Source of the DNA: Thiotrichales bacterium
GTDB taxonomy: Bacteria > Pseudomonadota > Gammaproteobacteria > Beggiatoales > Beggiatoaceae
Direction: 5' to 3'
NCBI GenBank assembly: GCA_016744475.1
Contig: JADGEH010000002.1
Location: forward strand, 1-64,000
DNA length: 64,000 nucleotides
Below the pieces are notes generated by a model, which was given only the letters and a program-made list of their open reading frames with translations, had not been told where the DNA came from and did no database searches. Position numbers and translations under genes: made by a program. Below, one piece after another: positions 48,412-57,118 of this stretch. Positions within the stretch are counted from its first letter, which is position 1. Every line of letters begins with the position of its first letter.

Positions 48412-48450
48412 TTGTCTTCGTATAGACTTTAGAGCCTATACGAAGACAAG
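48412..48450. mobile_element. Two MITE ends joined back to back
   Basis: TTGTCTTCGTATAGACTT is followed immediately by TAGAGCCTATACGAAGACAA, so the two terminal repeats of a GAGCCTATACGAA element abut with almost no interior. The result is a strong hairpin 24 bases after the ferredoxin stop that may end its transcript. It also forms the last codons of the minus-strand frame at 48436-48597. Confidence 0.65.
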
Positions 48451-48597
48451 GTAGCGGTGCTTAAGACTCAAGCAAGCACCTTCTAATACCTCTGCATCCA
48501 TCTCAATACCTTTCCTCGTCTGTTCCCACTCGCTACGCCGTACATCACCGCAAAAATAAAGTGTTTTTGTTTCAATATGGGGTACGCCCAGGGCCAT
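48436..48597 (-). pseudogene. Short coding remnant, 53 codons, unknown family
   Basis: The frame MALGVPHIETKTLYFCGD and then VRRSEWEQTRKGIEMDAEVL has a natural composition, but its end (YLVFV then stop) is encoded by a MITE terminal repeat, suggesting a gene cut off by the element. No ribosome site and no family recognised. A true small protein cannot be excluded. Confidence 0.35.
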
Positions 48598-48658
48598 CGC
48601 ATTAAACCGATTTTAACATTTATCACTACCCACGTAGGGCGGCTACCCTTGAAGGAAA

Positions 48659-48692
48659 TACAAGCTGCTTAATGAAAATCAAGCAGCTTGTA
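48659..48692. repeat. Perfect 12-bp hairpin
   Basis: TACAAGCTGCTT and AAGCAGCTTGTA are perfect inverted copies separated by ten bases. It stands in the 480-base gap between the ferredoxin and nifB stops and may be a bidirectional terminator without a long T-run. Confidence 0.5.
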
Positions 48693-48753
48693 AAGCATCT
48701 TTATAAATATTTTTTATGGAAAAATGCCATGTCAGGATTGACCGGAAAGGGTC

Positions 48754-48855
48754 TATAGGGAACATAAATCAGTTGTACGACAGACCTGGCAGGTTTCCAA
48801 AACCTGCCAGGTCTTGATCACGATGCTCCAGTACAACTGAAATATTATCTCTATA
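48754..48855. repeat. 100-bp hairpin element, copy 2
   Basis: TATAGGGAACATAAATCAGT, the hairpin GACCTGGCAGG...CCTGCCAGGTC, then CAGTACAACTGAAATATTAT. It is the inverted match of 13030-13132. It ends about 12 bases before the nifB stop codon. Confidence 0.75.
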
Positions 48856-48867
48856 TTTACATGGATA

Positions 48868-50379
48868 TTACGCCGCCCCCATCTGCATTAAATGCGGATG
48901 TTCATCTAACAAGCCGTGTTCTGCCATTTCTGCATACACCGCAGCTACGGCTTCTTCAATCGGCTCCATCGCGTGTTCGCCGTTGGGTTGAATGCCCGCT
49001 TCCTCTAATTGCTCCCAAGGTTCAAAACCGATTTTTGAACACAGCACGCTTTCGCAGCCTTCTAACGAGCGAATGGTTTTCTGCAATACGGTTTCGCCGT
49101 CGCCGCAGGTGTCGCCGCCTTCGCAATACAATTCCACTTTGCGGTGCCCGATAAAACGCACATCCATCGCTGAAGCTTCATAGATCAAGAACTCTTTGGC
49201 GTGACCAAAATGCTGGTTAATCACACCGCCGCCTGTGGTTGCTACCGCCATTAACACGGGGCGGGTGTTCGCTACTTCTTTTTGACGCAAGCCAATGGAA
49301 GACAAAGCCACGAAGGTTTCGCCAGTTTTCGCTTTTTGCGCTTGGCGATTCGCTTCAATGCTGGCTTGATAATCTTTGCGTTTTTGCATGGCGGCTTCGT
49401 AGTCGATCTCCATGTGCTCGATCTTATCCATAGTGAATTCATCGCCGCGATCTTCGCCTAACATGCCGACCGCATCAGCACGGCATTGGCGGCAATGGCG
49501 CATCATATTCATGTCGCCTGCGCATTTGTCTTGTAAGCCTTGCAACTCGTCATGGGTGGGCCCGCGTTGTCCCATCACACCATAAAAAGTGCCGTGTTCT
49601 TCTTCGGCAATCAACGGCATCACGTTGTGCAGGAAAGCGCCTTTGGCTTTGACGACTTTGCTGACTTCTTCTAAATGCTCGTCATTCACGCCGGGAATCA
49701 TCACCGAATTGACTTTCACCAACACGCCGCGCTCGGTGAGCATTTCTAAGCCTTTTTGCTGCTGTTCAATCAGAATTTCAGCGCCTTTGCGGCCTTTGAT
49801 GCGGCGGTTATTCCAGAAAATCCAAGGATAGATTTTTTCGCCTACGTCAGGGTCTACGCAGTTAATCGTGATGGTGACGTGATCAATATTGTGTTTGCAT
49901 AATTCTTCGACTTGCGCAGGCAAAGCTAAGCCATTGGTGGACACGCATAATTTGATGTCTGGCGCTTTTTCGGTGAGCTGGCGGAAGGTGTCAAAAGTGC
50001 GTTCAGGGTTCGCCAGCGGATCGCCAGGGCCCGCGATACCGAGCACGGTCATTTGTGGAATATTAGCGGCGACAGCCATGACTTTTTGCACCGCTTGATC
50101 CGAGCTGAGGAGTTCTGATACCACGCCAGGGCGGGATTCGTTGGCACAATCGTATTTGCGATTGCAGTAATGACATTGAATATTGCAAGCCGGAGCCACG
50201 GCGACGTGCATCCGTGCAAAATGATGATGCGCTTCTTCTGAGTAGCAAGGATGATCTTGTACTTTTTCGCGGATATGATCCGGTAAATGTGATAACTGAT
50301 CATCGCTACCGCCGCAGCCTGAAGAACTGCAACCACTGCTTTCTGTGGACTCCTGTCCAATCACTTTCAATTCAACCAT
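48868..50379 (-). CDS. nifB: Nitrogenase FeMo-cofactor synthesis protein NifB
   Basis: A 503-residue radical-SAM protein that builds the 8Fe-9S-C core of the nitrogenase cofactor. The SAM cluster motif is CNIQCHYC (Cys65, Cys69, Cys72); a Cys-rich start (SSGCSSSGCGG) and FARMHVAVAPACN precede it, and the C-terminal third is a NifX-like domain (MAVATTGGGVINQHFGHAKE) that holds the product. The start at 50379 is set by GGGAGG five bases upstream; an extension to 50454 would cross the leader. A sigma-54 promoter and NifA site lie upstream. nifHDK are not in the window. Confidence 0.97.
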   Translation of the reverse strand: MVELKVIGQESTESSGCSSSGCGGSDDQLSHLPDHIREKVQDHPCYSEEAHHHFARMHVAVAPACNIQCHYCNRKYDCANESRPGVVSELLSSDQAVQKVMAVAANIPQMTVLGIAGPGDPLANPERTFDTFRQLTEKAPDIKLCVSTNGLALPAQVEELCKHNIDHVTITINCVDPDVGEKIYPWIFWNNRRIKGRKGAEILIEQQQKGLEMLTERGVLVKVNSVMIPGVNDEHLEEVSKVVKAKGAFLHNVMPLIAEEEHGTFYGVMGQRGPTHDELQGLQDKCAGDMNMMRHCRQCRADAVGMLGEDRGDEFTMDKIEHMEIDYEAAMQKRKDYQASIEANRQAQKAKTGETFVALSSIGLRQKEVANTRPVLMAVATTGGGVINQHFGHAKEFLIYEASAMDVRFIGHRKVELYCEGGDTCGDGETVLQKTIRSLEGCESVLCSKIGFEPWEQLEEAGIQPNGEHAMEPIEEAVAAVYAEMAEHGLLDEHPHLMQMGAA

Positions 50380-50458
50380 GTTGCCTCCCAGATGTCTGTT
50401 TGCTTCACGCAGTTTGCGTAAGATGAGAATTAAGTTAATTTTGCTGATAGACATTCAC

Positions 50459-50474
50459 GGCAAGCTGCGTGCCT
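50459..50474 (-). promoter_or_regulatory. Sigma-54 promoter of nifB
   Basis: Read on the minus strand, AGGCACGCAGCTTGCC matches the -24/-12 consensus TGGCACG-N4-TTGC except for its first base, with GG and GC separated by exactly ten bases. Transcription should start near 50449, about 70 bases before the nifB ATG. Confidence 0.8.
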
Positions 50475-50536
50475 GAAAGAATTTTCGCTTCAAGCATTTG
50501 TTATTATTGATATTAAAAATATTTTTAAGGCATTCG

Positions 50537-50552
50537 TGTCAGGTCTATGACA
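50537..50552 (-). promoter_or_regulatory. NifA upstream activator site for nifB
   Basis: TGT-N10-ACA (TGTCATAGACCTGACA on the minus strand) is the consensus NifA binding site. It is about 95 bases upstream of the predicted transcription start, the usual distance for DNA-looped activation of sigma-54 promoters. Confidence 0.8.
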
Positions 50553-50616
50553 GAACATTTTTTGGGGATTGTTTTATTGGCAACAAAGGGAAAACGGGGG
50601 ATGGTTTGGGATTTAT

Positions 50617-50718
50617 ATAGAGACATGAATTGAGTTGTACGACACACTTTTTTCTGATGCTCAATTTATCAGGCCTTATGTCAATTTAGCCTCGTACAAC
50701 TGAATTAATATTCTTATA
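50617..50718. repeat. 100-bp hairpin element, divergent member
   Basis: TATAGAGACATGAATTGAGTTGTACGAC at the left and GTACAACTGAATTAATATTC at the right match the ends of the 13030 and 48754 elements, but the middle is unrelated (CTGATGCTCAATTTATCAGG, with weak dyads). Between here and 51034 I see no other feature apart from a small dyad (GAGGTTGCAAACCTC, about 50871-50885). Confidence 0.6.
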
Positions 50719-51034
50719 GGAAAGATAAAAAAGACACTGCTTTAGTTAGCCTCTTCTTTTTGAAGAGATAGATAGAGGATTTAAGCTTGGAAATGGGGAT
50801 AGAAGGGAGAGGAGGAAGCAAAGTATTTATTTATTGCCAATACATTCTATTTTTCCGAAGCATTCGGATTGAGGTTGCAAACCTCGACCCGTGTTGTAAT
50901 CGCGATAAATAACCTACTGAAGCCCTCCTTTTTGAAGGCAAAGGTATCTACACAAATTGCTTACAGATAGAGAGGAACCTCGAGCCCAATGTTTTGCCTC
51001 TTAGTTCCCCTTGAAACATTCTGGTTAATTCAGC

Positions 51035-52162
51035 TTACCTTTCTGGGTGGATTGCTGAACCATATTGATCGCAAAATGATGTATCGCCAATATCTCTGCC
51101 ATTTGGGTAATTAGGGTCTACCCAGTTGCCCGTATTATCTGGATCATCCTTGACTGATGCATCATTTCCATAGACATGATTACTAAACGTTTTAAAAGAT
51201 CCGGTCAACAAATCAGGATTTAAAGCTGGATCTGTCATGGGCGAGTCCTGATAGCGTAGGTAAATATCTTGATCACTTTCAGTTCCACTAGCCGTTCTAA
51301 TATAATTATAAAGAACATAATTATATTTGCTTGCACCTTCATTATTTTGAAAATTTATACCATCAGTTGCTTGAAGGTATCCCCATCCTATTTGTTCACT
51401 CGTTAAGCTTTCAGCACGCCCACAGTGATGGTTAATAATGGTATTGCATGACACTGTATTACCTGTTGCGGCATCCATACCTATTGCACCGACCCCCCAA
51501 TATAAACAATTATGATCAAGCCGATTATTATTAACCCAGTTGTAATCGCTATGACGATCAATGCAGATTCCTTCTGCTGAATTATCATGTATAACATTAT
51601 CATTAACCCAGTTATAATCGGCATTATTCAGTACAATTCCACAGATGCCGTTATATCTCACTACATTTTTCAACACTTTATTTGTTTGAACAGTTTCTGG
51701 ATTAGCATCCAGTAAAATGCCATGCCCACCATTATTTTCAATAAGTAGACCCTCAATAAGCCCCTCTCCCCCCTTAACATACAATCCACTACCTTGATAA
51801 ACAGAATGTCCATTTATCGTGAAATTTTTGAGCACAGTTTTTTTAACATTAGGAGCAATTTGAACAGCGTCATAATCTCCATTTTTTTTAATAACACATG
51901 TATGTTTAACACCAACGCATTGTATAGTTAAATTATCCTTGAAAATCCTTACACCATTAAGAACAGAGTTTCCTGATGGTAGTTCATACGTACCTGCTGT
52001 TAAGTTAAAGACATCTCCAGCGTTTGCCTGATCAATTACCTGCTTCAAATTATCGCTTGGTATAAGTTGATATATGGTTGAGTGGGCTATATCAGCATAC
52101 AATACTGAGGCGAACATCATGGCAATAGGATATAAGCCACATTTTTTATTTGCATTTAACAT
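51035..52162 (-). CDS. Secreted right-handed beta-helix protein
   Basis: A 375-residue protein with a signal peptide (about 1-28, ending near HST). Residues about 90-260 show the Asn-rich short repeats of a parallel beta helix (VRYNGICGIVLNNADYNWVN, DNSAEGICIDRHSDYNWVNN). Related folds occur in pectate lyases, alginate epimerases and NosD. No catalytic set can be picked out, so it may be a polysaccharide lyase or a structural surface protein. Codon use is more A/T-rich than neighbouring genes, hinting at transfer. No operon partner. Confidence 0.75.
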   Translation of the reverse strand: MLNANKKCGLYPIAMMFASVLYADIAHSTIYQLIPSDNLKQVIDQANAGDVFNLTAGTYELPSGNSVLNGVRIFKDNLTIQCVGVKHTCVIKKNGDYDAVQIAPNVKKTVLKNFTINGHSVYQGSGLYVKGGEGLIEGLLIENNGGHGILLDANPETVQTNKVLKNVVRYNGICGIVLNNADYNWVNDNVIHDNSAEGICIDRHSDYNWVNNNRLDHNCLYWGVGAIGMDAATGNTVSCNTIINHHCGRAESLTSEQIGWGYLQATDGINFQNNEGASKYNYVLYNYIRTASGTESDQDIYLRYQDSPMTDPALNPDLLTGSFKTFSNHVYGNDASVKDDPDNTGNWVDPNYPNGRDIGDTSFCDQYGSAIHPER

Positions 52163-52576
52163 AAATTATCCTTGAACTTTATAGTTAATAGGTTTCTACA
52201 ATCAAACAAATTGACCCGAACATTTCAAATAGCTATCAATCTTGCTATTAAGCCAAAACCTGCATCCGCAGTATAGCTTAGATACACTTTCTACATCTAT
52301 TAAAAATAAATCAATTACAGTTACAATTTGATACAAAACTTAATAACTTAATATCAGCTTTGTATGTTTGAATTTTTTTTAAAAGCATTTTTATGAGTTT
52401 TCGTTATCAAAAGCATACGATTTAACTCACTTTATGCAAACAGAGTGAAACCAACGGACACACCAGGTTTTTTTCATGCGGTGTAAATTTAGGTATAGGA
52501 CAAGGCAGGATGCAGTGAGGTATGAATCACATTATTTTAATATTTCACATAAAGATGGAGGTTCTTTATGTCACTT
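52163..52576. other. A/T-rich gap between the AhpD-like and beta-helix genes
   Basis: About 410 bases upstream of the beta-helix gene. It should hold that gene's leftward promoter, but no clear boxes or ribosome-associated motif could be assigned. No gene or known repeat is visible. Confidence 0.35.
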
Positions 52577-52635
52577 GCGGGTCAAAGTTTCAAACCTTGA
52601 CCCGCGCTGGGATATTTTTGAGGACTAAAGTCCTC
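52577..52635. terminator. Two hairpins downstream of the AhpD-like gene
   Basis: GCGGGTCAA and TTGACCCGC (52577-52585, 52597-52605) form a perfect 9-bp stem; GAGGACT-AA-AGTCCTC (52620-52635) forms a second. They lie just after the stop of the minus-strand gene at 52650 and probably end the pta-ackA-AhpD transcript, although no long U-run follows. Confidence 0.5.
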
Positions 52636-52649
52636 ACTACGAACTTAAC

Positions 52650-53234
52650 TTAAACAAACAACTGCTCCAATTTATGCGCTACACGGTTTTTGGAAGCGGC
52701 GGCTTTCATGAAAATGACTAAAGCTTCTAGTTCTCCAATCACGGCGCGTGGGTCAAGGTTTTGACTAGATACGATGTTTTTTACTTCAGTGCCGCAAAAT
52801 TGAATTAAGAAATCATCGTCGCGGGCTAGGCCAATGGCTAAACCAATCAAATGCGGCAGGGCTTTATCGCCACGTTCAACTGCAATTTTATTGGAAAAAT
52901 CTTGCCATGCTTGAATCCAACGCACTTTTTCAGATTCACTGATACGTCCGGTATCGGTGCGTAAAAATAGAACAATTGAATTCATGTTTTTAGATAAGGC
53001 TTCATCTTTTATTTTGCCTAAACGACAAATGGCTTTGAAATGATGGTCAATGCAATGCCCACATTGGTAATACAAGGCTAAACCTAAAGCAATACATTCT
53101 TTTTGATCGAGACTTAAATGTTTTGTCCATTTTTCTTCTCCGTCAGTGCCATCAAACACCACCATGTACATCAGGTTCATTAAATCTGATACATGACGAG
53201 GAAATACATTATCTTGAAAAACTTTGCTACTCAT
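52650..53234 (-). CDS. AhpD-like carboxymuconolactone-decarboxylase-family protein
   Basis: A 194-residue all-helical protein with the AhpD redox motif CGHCIDHH (Cys58, Cys61, His65) at the start of the conserved domain. Such proteins act as thiol-disulfide or peroxide-reducing enzymes. The second half (about 100-194) is not a recognisable domain. It starts three bases after the ackA stop and is probably part of the same transcript, linking redox defence to acetate metabolism by location only. Confidence 0.8.
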   Translation of the reverse strand: MSSKVFQDNVFPRHVSDLMNLMYMVVFDGTDGEEKWTKHLSLDQKECIALGLALYYQCGHCIDHHFKAICRLGKIKDEALSKNMNSIVLFLRTDTGRISESEKVRWIQAWQDFSNKIAVERGDKALPHLIGLAIGLARDDDFLIQFCGTEVKNIVSSQNLDPRAVIGELEALVIFMKAAASKNRVAHKLEQLFV

Positions 53235-53236
53235 TA

Positions 53237-54409
53237 TTACTCTCCGTGTTCTATAGAAAGGCGGGTTTGTTGGGCAATCATCTTCTCTTCATCGGTGGGA
53301 ATCACCCACACGCTCACGCGGCTATTTTGAGCGTCAATGCGCTGCGCATGACGGGCATTGGCATCGGTGTCTAATGCCACGCCTAACCACGCGGCTTGTG
53401 CGCAAATGCGGGTGCGAATGGCGGCGGCGTGTTCGCCGATGCCTGCGGTAAACACCAATGCGTCCACTCCGCCTAGTGCGGCGGCGAGTGAGCCGATCTC
53501 GCGGCTGATGCGGTATACAAATAAATCGACGGCTTGTTGAGCACGCGGCTCAGGATTATCCAGCAAGTCCTGCATGTCATTGCTAATGCCGGATACGCCG
53601 AGCAAGCCGGATTGGTGATACAAGGTTTTTTCGATGTCTTGAGCCGTCATGCCGTTCTGCAACCAGTGCAGCAACACGCCTGGATCAATCGCTCCGCAAC
53701 GAGTACCCATCATCAAGCCATCCAAGGCGCTAAATCCCATGGTGGTGGCGATGCTTTTACCCGCTTTTAACGCGGCTAAACTGGCTCCATTGCCTAAATG
53801 CGCGACAATGGTGTTGTCCGGCATCGCGCCTGCGAGTTCGGGCAAACGCTGTGCGATGTAGGCATAGGATTGTCCATGAAATCCATAACGCCGCACGCCT
53901 GCTTCGGTGTGCTCATGCGGGATGGCAAATTGTTGAGCGACGGGCGGTTGAGTGGCGTGAAAAGCGGTATCAAAACAGGCGACTTGCGGCAAATCGGGCT
54001 TGTGATCGTGCAGCGTATGAATCGGCTTGAGATTATGCGGTTGATGCAGCGGTGCCAGAGGAATTAGAGCTTCCAGCGCGGTTAAAATCTCGGCATTGAC
54101 TAACACGGGGGCGACAAAACGGGTGCCGCCATGTACCACGCGATGTCCAATGCCGCGTAATTGATAACCATCGTCGCGGTGTTCACTCCAATCCAATAAG
54201 CAGCGAAAGGCCGTGTCGTGACTGGCAGCGCCTAAATCTTGTTGATGCAGTGTGTCGCCGTCAGTGGTTTTGACTTTAAATAAAGTATGCGTGCCGATGC
54301 CAGTGATGTCGGCTTGATACACCCGCTCCAAGCCCTGCTCTTGGCAAGCAAACAGCGCACATTTGATGCTGGAAGAACCCGCATTGACGACTAAAATGGC
54401 ATCGTTCAT
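53237..54409 (-). CDS. ackA: Acetate kinase
   Basis: A 390-residue kinase interconverting acetyl phosphate and acetate with ATP. Motifs include VVNAGSSSIKCALF at the start, GHRVVHGG, CFDTAFHATQPPVAQ, RYGFHGQSY, VAHLGNGASL, GLMMGTRCGAIDPG and FTAGIGEHAAAIR. The ATG overlaps the stop of the preceding phosphotransacetylase by four bases (ATGA). The pair makes ATP from acetyl-CoA or activates acetate, which connects with the glyoxylate shunt gene elsewhere in the window. Confidence 0.96.
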   Translation of the reverse strand: MNDAILVVNAGSSSIKCALFACQEQGLERVYQADITGIGTHTLFKVKTTDGDTLHQQDLGAASHDTAFRCLLDWSEHRDDGYQLRGIGHRVVHGGTRFVAPVLVNAEILTALEALIPLAPLHQPHNLKPIHTLHDHKPDLPQVACFDTAFHATQPPVAQQFAIPHEHTEAGVRRYGFHGQSYAYIAQRLPELAGAMPDNTIVAHLGNGASLAALKAGKSIATTMGFSALDGLMMGTRCGAIDPGVLLHWLQNGMTAQDIEKTLYHQSGLLGVSGISNDMQDLLDNPEPRAQQAVDLFVYRISREIGSLAAALGGVDALVFTAGIGEHAAAIRTRICAQAAWLGVALDTDANARHAQRIDAQNSRVSVWVIPTDEEKMIAQQTRLSIEHGE

Positions 54410-55848
54410 GGGATTTTCTTCTGTTTATTATGCGCCAGCAACAAGGCTAAAGCACAAGATGCCATGCGGCTGAGCACGGAATCTGCGCGACTGGTCAAAG
54501 CAATCGGCACCCGCGCACCGAGCACAATCCCTGAAGACAGCGCATCCGCCATATATTCCAATTGCTTAGCCACCATGTTGCCCGATTCCATGTCCGGTGC
54601 GACCAAAATATCTGCCAAGCCTGCTACGGGCGACTGAATCCCTTTGATACGCGCCGCTTCTTCAGACACGGCATTATCAAAGGCTAAAGGGCCATCGACT
54701 AAACCGCCTGTAATTTGTCCCCGATCCGCCATTTTACAAATCGCAGCGGCTTCCAAGGTCGAGCGCATTTTAGGATTGATGGTTTCTACGGCTGACAATA
54801 AGGCCACACGCGGTTGTTGATTGCCCAAGGCATGGGCCATATCAATCGCGTTTTGTACGATGTCGCGTTTTTCTTCCAAGGTCGGATCAATATTAATCGC
54901 CGCATCCGTGACCATAATTGGGCGCGGATAAGCGGGCACATCCATCAAAAATACATGGCTCATGCGCCGCGCACTGGCAATACCTGTGGCACGACGTACC
55001 GCAGCCCCCATCAATTCATCGGTGTGCAGACTGCCTTTCATGATGGCTTCAACTTCGCCTGCTCGCGCCATTGCCACCGCTTTTTCAGCGGCTTCGTGGC
55101 TGTGTTCCGTGTCCACCACGCGGTAATCATCAATATTGATGTTTTCTTGCTCCGCCACAGCCCGCATTTTGTCCAACGGGCCAAACAAAATCGGCACAAT
55201 TAAGTTAGAACGCGCCGCCTCAATCGCGCCCATAAAGGAATTACGATCCACCGGATGCACAATCGCCATGGGGATGGGGGCATAATCCTTGGTCATCGCC
55301 ACCAAGCGCTGTAATTGCGAGCCGCGATCATTGAGTTTTAAATGCGGTAAAGTCACTCGTTCACGCTGAACTTTCTCTGTCGGCGCAAACACTTCAGCCG
55401 TCCCCGTGCAAATCACATCCTTCTCATCGTCAGCATTGGTGCAACGGCAATCAAGGCTGATGACAAAATCTGAATCTTGCTTTTCAATCACTGTGACAGT
55501 GGCTTGGATGCTTTCGCCCAGCGCCACAGGCCGATGAAATTTCAGCATTTGTCCGCGATACACAGTGCCAGGCCCTGGCAATTGCGTGCCGAGCAGATTA
55601 GAAAATAAAGCCCCACTCCACATCGCATGTCCGGTGAGTTTACGCTGACTGGTTTCGGCAAAATCAATGTCGGTATGCGTGGGATTCATGTCGCCAGACG
55701 CGAGCGCAAACAAATTGACATCTTCAAATGCCAAGGTTTTTTGCAAAGTCGCGCTGTCGCCGATATTGATCTCGGAAAAGGTTTTGTTTTCTATGCATTT
55801 ATCGCATTTTCCCAAGGTGGGTTTTACGGAATTTTTGGTGATGTCCAT
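54406..55848 (-). CDS. MaoC-like hydratase fused to phosphate acetyl/butyryltransferase
   Basis: A 480-residue fusion. Residues about 25-150 form a MaoC hot-dog hydratase domain with the motif FALASGDMNPTHTDIDFA; about 170-475 form the PTA/PTB domain (PIPMAIVHPVDRNSFMGA, IVPILFGPLDKM, and the later ADILVAPDMESGNM). It should make acetyl or butyryl phosphate from the CoA ester, feeding AckA. Fusions of this kind are known, but the role of the MaoC part is unclear. The ATG at 55848 has ACAGG nine bases upstream; a TTG six codons earlier is less likely. First gene of a three-gene operon. Confidence 0.9.
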   Translation of the reverse strand: MDITKNSVKPTLGKCDKCIENKTFSEINIGDSATLQKTLAFEDVNLFALASGDMNPTHTDIDFAETSQRKLTGHAMWSGALFSNLLGTQLPGPGTVYRGQMLKFHRPVALGESIQATVTVIEKQDSDFVISLDCRCTNADDEKDVICTGTAEVFAPTEKVQRERVTLPHLKLNDRGSQLQRLVAMTKDYAPIPMAIVHPVDRNSFMGAIEAARSNLIVPILFGPLDKMRAVAEQENINIDDYRVVDTEHSHEAAEKAVAMARAGEVEAIMKGSLHTDELMGAAVRRATGIASARRMSHVFLMDVPAYPRPIMVTDAAINIDPTLEEKRDIVQNAIDMAHALGNQQPRVALLSAVETINPKMRSTLEAAAICKMADRGQITGGLVDGPLAFDNAVSEEAARIKGIQSPVAGLADILVAPDMESGNMVAKQLEYMADALSSGIVLGARVPIALTSRADSVLSRMASCALALLLAHNKQKKIP

Positions 55849-56077
55849 CTGCTTATACCTGTCCAATGAATACGCTGTAATAAAATGATGGCAGGGCGAT
55901 ATATCGCTACGGTGCTGCCTGCCACAAGTCTAATCTGTCGCAACCTGACATAACATCAGAATATTAGAATTTTATAACTGATATGCTGCGCTGCACAATA
56001 GCAGACACAATATCACTCACGCTAACAACATTTAATGACAAACGTTTGAATCACTCGTGCCTTTGCGCCGTATCGTC

Positions 56078-56288
56078 ATTCAGTGAAGCCCCAAAGGGGC
56101 GTAATATTTATAGCCTAGGGCAACGCCCTAGGTTAAACGGATAGCAGAGACTCAGCCCTGAAAGGGCGACATAAAACGCCATGCCGCCTTTTATTGCGCC
56201 CTTTCAGGGCTGGGTCAGTATCATCGACCGAACCCAGGGCGTTGCCCTGGGCTATAAATATTACGCCCCATTGGGGCTAAAAATCCTT
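56078..56288. repeat. 210-bp long-hairpin element, copy B
   Basis: The better-preserved copy, inverted relative to 13170-13380. Its outer 43 bases at the two ends pair (CCCCAAAGGGGCGTAATAT with ATATTACGCCCCATTGGGG, plus GGGCAACGCCC with GGGCGTTGCCC). It fills the gap between the phosphotransacetylase and GNAT genes along with another hairpin at 56331-56410. Confidence 0.8.
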
Positions 56289-56330
56289 TGCCCTCGTTCC
56301 CATGCGCCGCATCACTGCCATTCAGTTAAG

Positions 56331-56410
56331 CCTGGGAGTGGCTAAGCTCCCTCTTAGCATCACCGCCGCAGGCGGTGCTATGGCTCACTTGGAAGTGAGC
56401 CACTCCCAGG
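56331..56410. repeat. 80-bp hairpin, CCTGGGAGTGGCT arms
   Basis: CCTGGGAGTGGCT and AGCCACTCCCAGG are perfect 13-base inverted ends; inside are CACCGCCGCAGGCGGTG and further dyads. It is flanked on both sides by CATTCAGT(T/G)A-type sequence shared with other repeats. Non-coding. Confidence 0.7.
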
Positions 56411-56490
56411 TGTCGTCCCTCACTGAATGGCAGTGATGTGACACATGGGAACGAGTTAATGACAAACGTTTGAATCACGAGAATCCCAAC

Positions 56491-56931
56491 ATGCACATTC
56501 GTTACGCTACCGCCGCAGACATACCGCCCATGTCCGATTTATTAGCTCAATTATTCAGCATTGAGAAGGACTTTCAGGGGGATAAAAACAAGCAGCAGCG
56601 CGGCTTACAACTGTTGTTGGAACACCCGCAGGCGCAATTGTTTGTTGCCGAAAAAGACGGGGTTGTGGTGGGAATGCTCAGCGTGCAACGGCTGATTTCA
56701 AGCGCGGAAGGCGCTTGGGTGGGATTTATCGAAGATGTCGTCGTCACCGAACATTTGCGCGGACAAGGCATCGGACGCGCCTTGCTACAAGCCGCGCACA
56801 CCTGGGCACAAGCACAAGGCTTACAACGCCTGCAATTATTAGTCGATAAAAATAACGAAGCCGCGCTGAATTTTTATGCCCAGCAAGCTTGGCAAAACAC
56901 CGCTTTAATCGCTTTACGGAAAATGCTTTGA
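56491..56931 (+). CDS. GNAT-family N-acetyltransferase
   Basis: A 146-residue single GNAT domain. The acetyl-CoA loop is [13 protein letters not shown] with preceding [10 protein letters not shown], and [14 protein letters not shown] is the usual C-terminal part. Target is unknown; small GNATs modify antibiotics, proteins or metabolites. The ATG at 56491 is used; an upstream TTG at 56470 gives an extra seven residues with no better ribosome site. It stands alone between repeats, upstream of proS. Confidence 0.85.
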   Translation: MHIRYATAADIPPMSDLLAQLFSIEKDFQGDKNKQQRGLQLLLEHPQAQLFVAEKDGVVVGMLSVQRLISSAEGAWVGFIEDVVVTEHLRGQGIGRALLQAAHTWAQAQGLQRLQLLVDKNNEAALNFYAQQAWQNTALIALRKML

Positions 56932-57118
56932 GCATGAAGCGAACGGACATGTCAGGCTTTTCCTTCGTTCCCATGTGTCACATGGCAACGAGTTAATGTC
57001 AGCTATTTGCTCACCGCATGGTTTGTGCGACACTTCAGCGTCTATTAACAGCTTCTTATTCATGACCCACTCATCGCATCCTATGCGTGCTCACTCGATT
57101 TTAAGGACATCCTCGTTT

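Noticed and set aside
56975..57118. N-terminal extension of ProS
   Set aside because: The extra 48 residues include repeat-derived sequence and exceed the family length; the start at 57119 gives exactly 572 residues.
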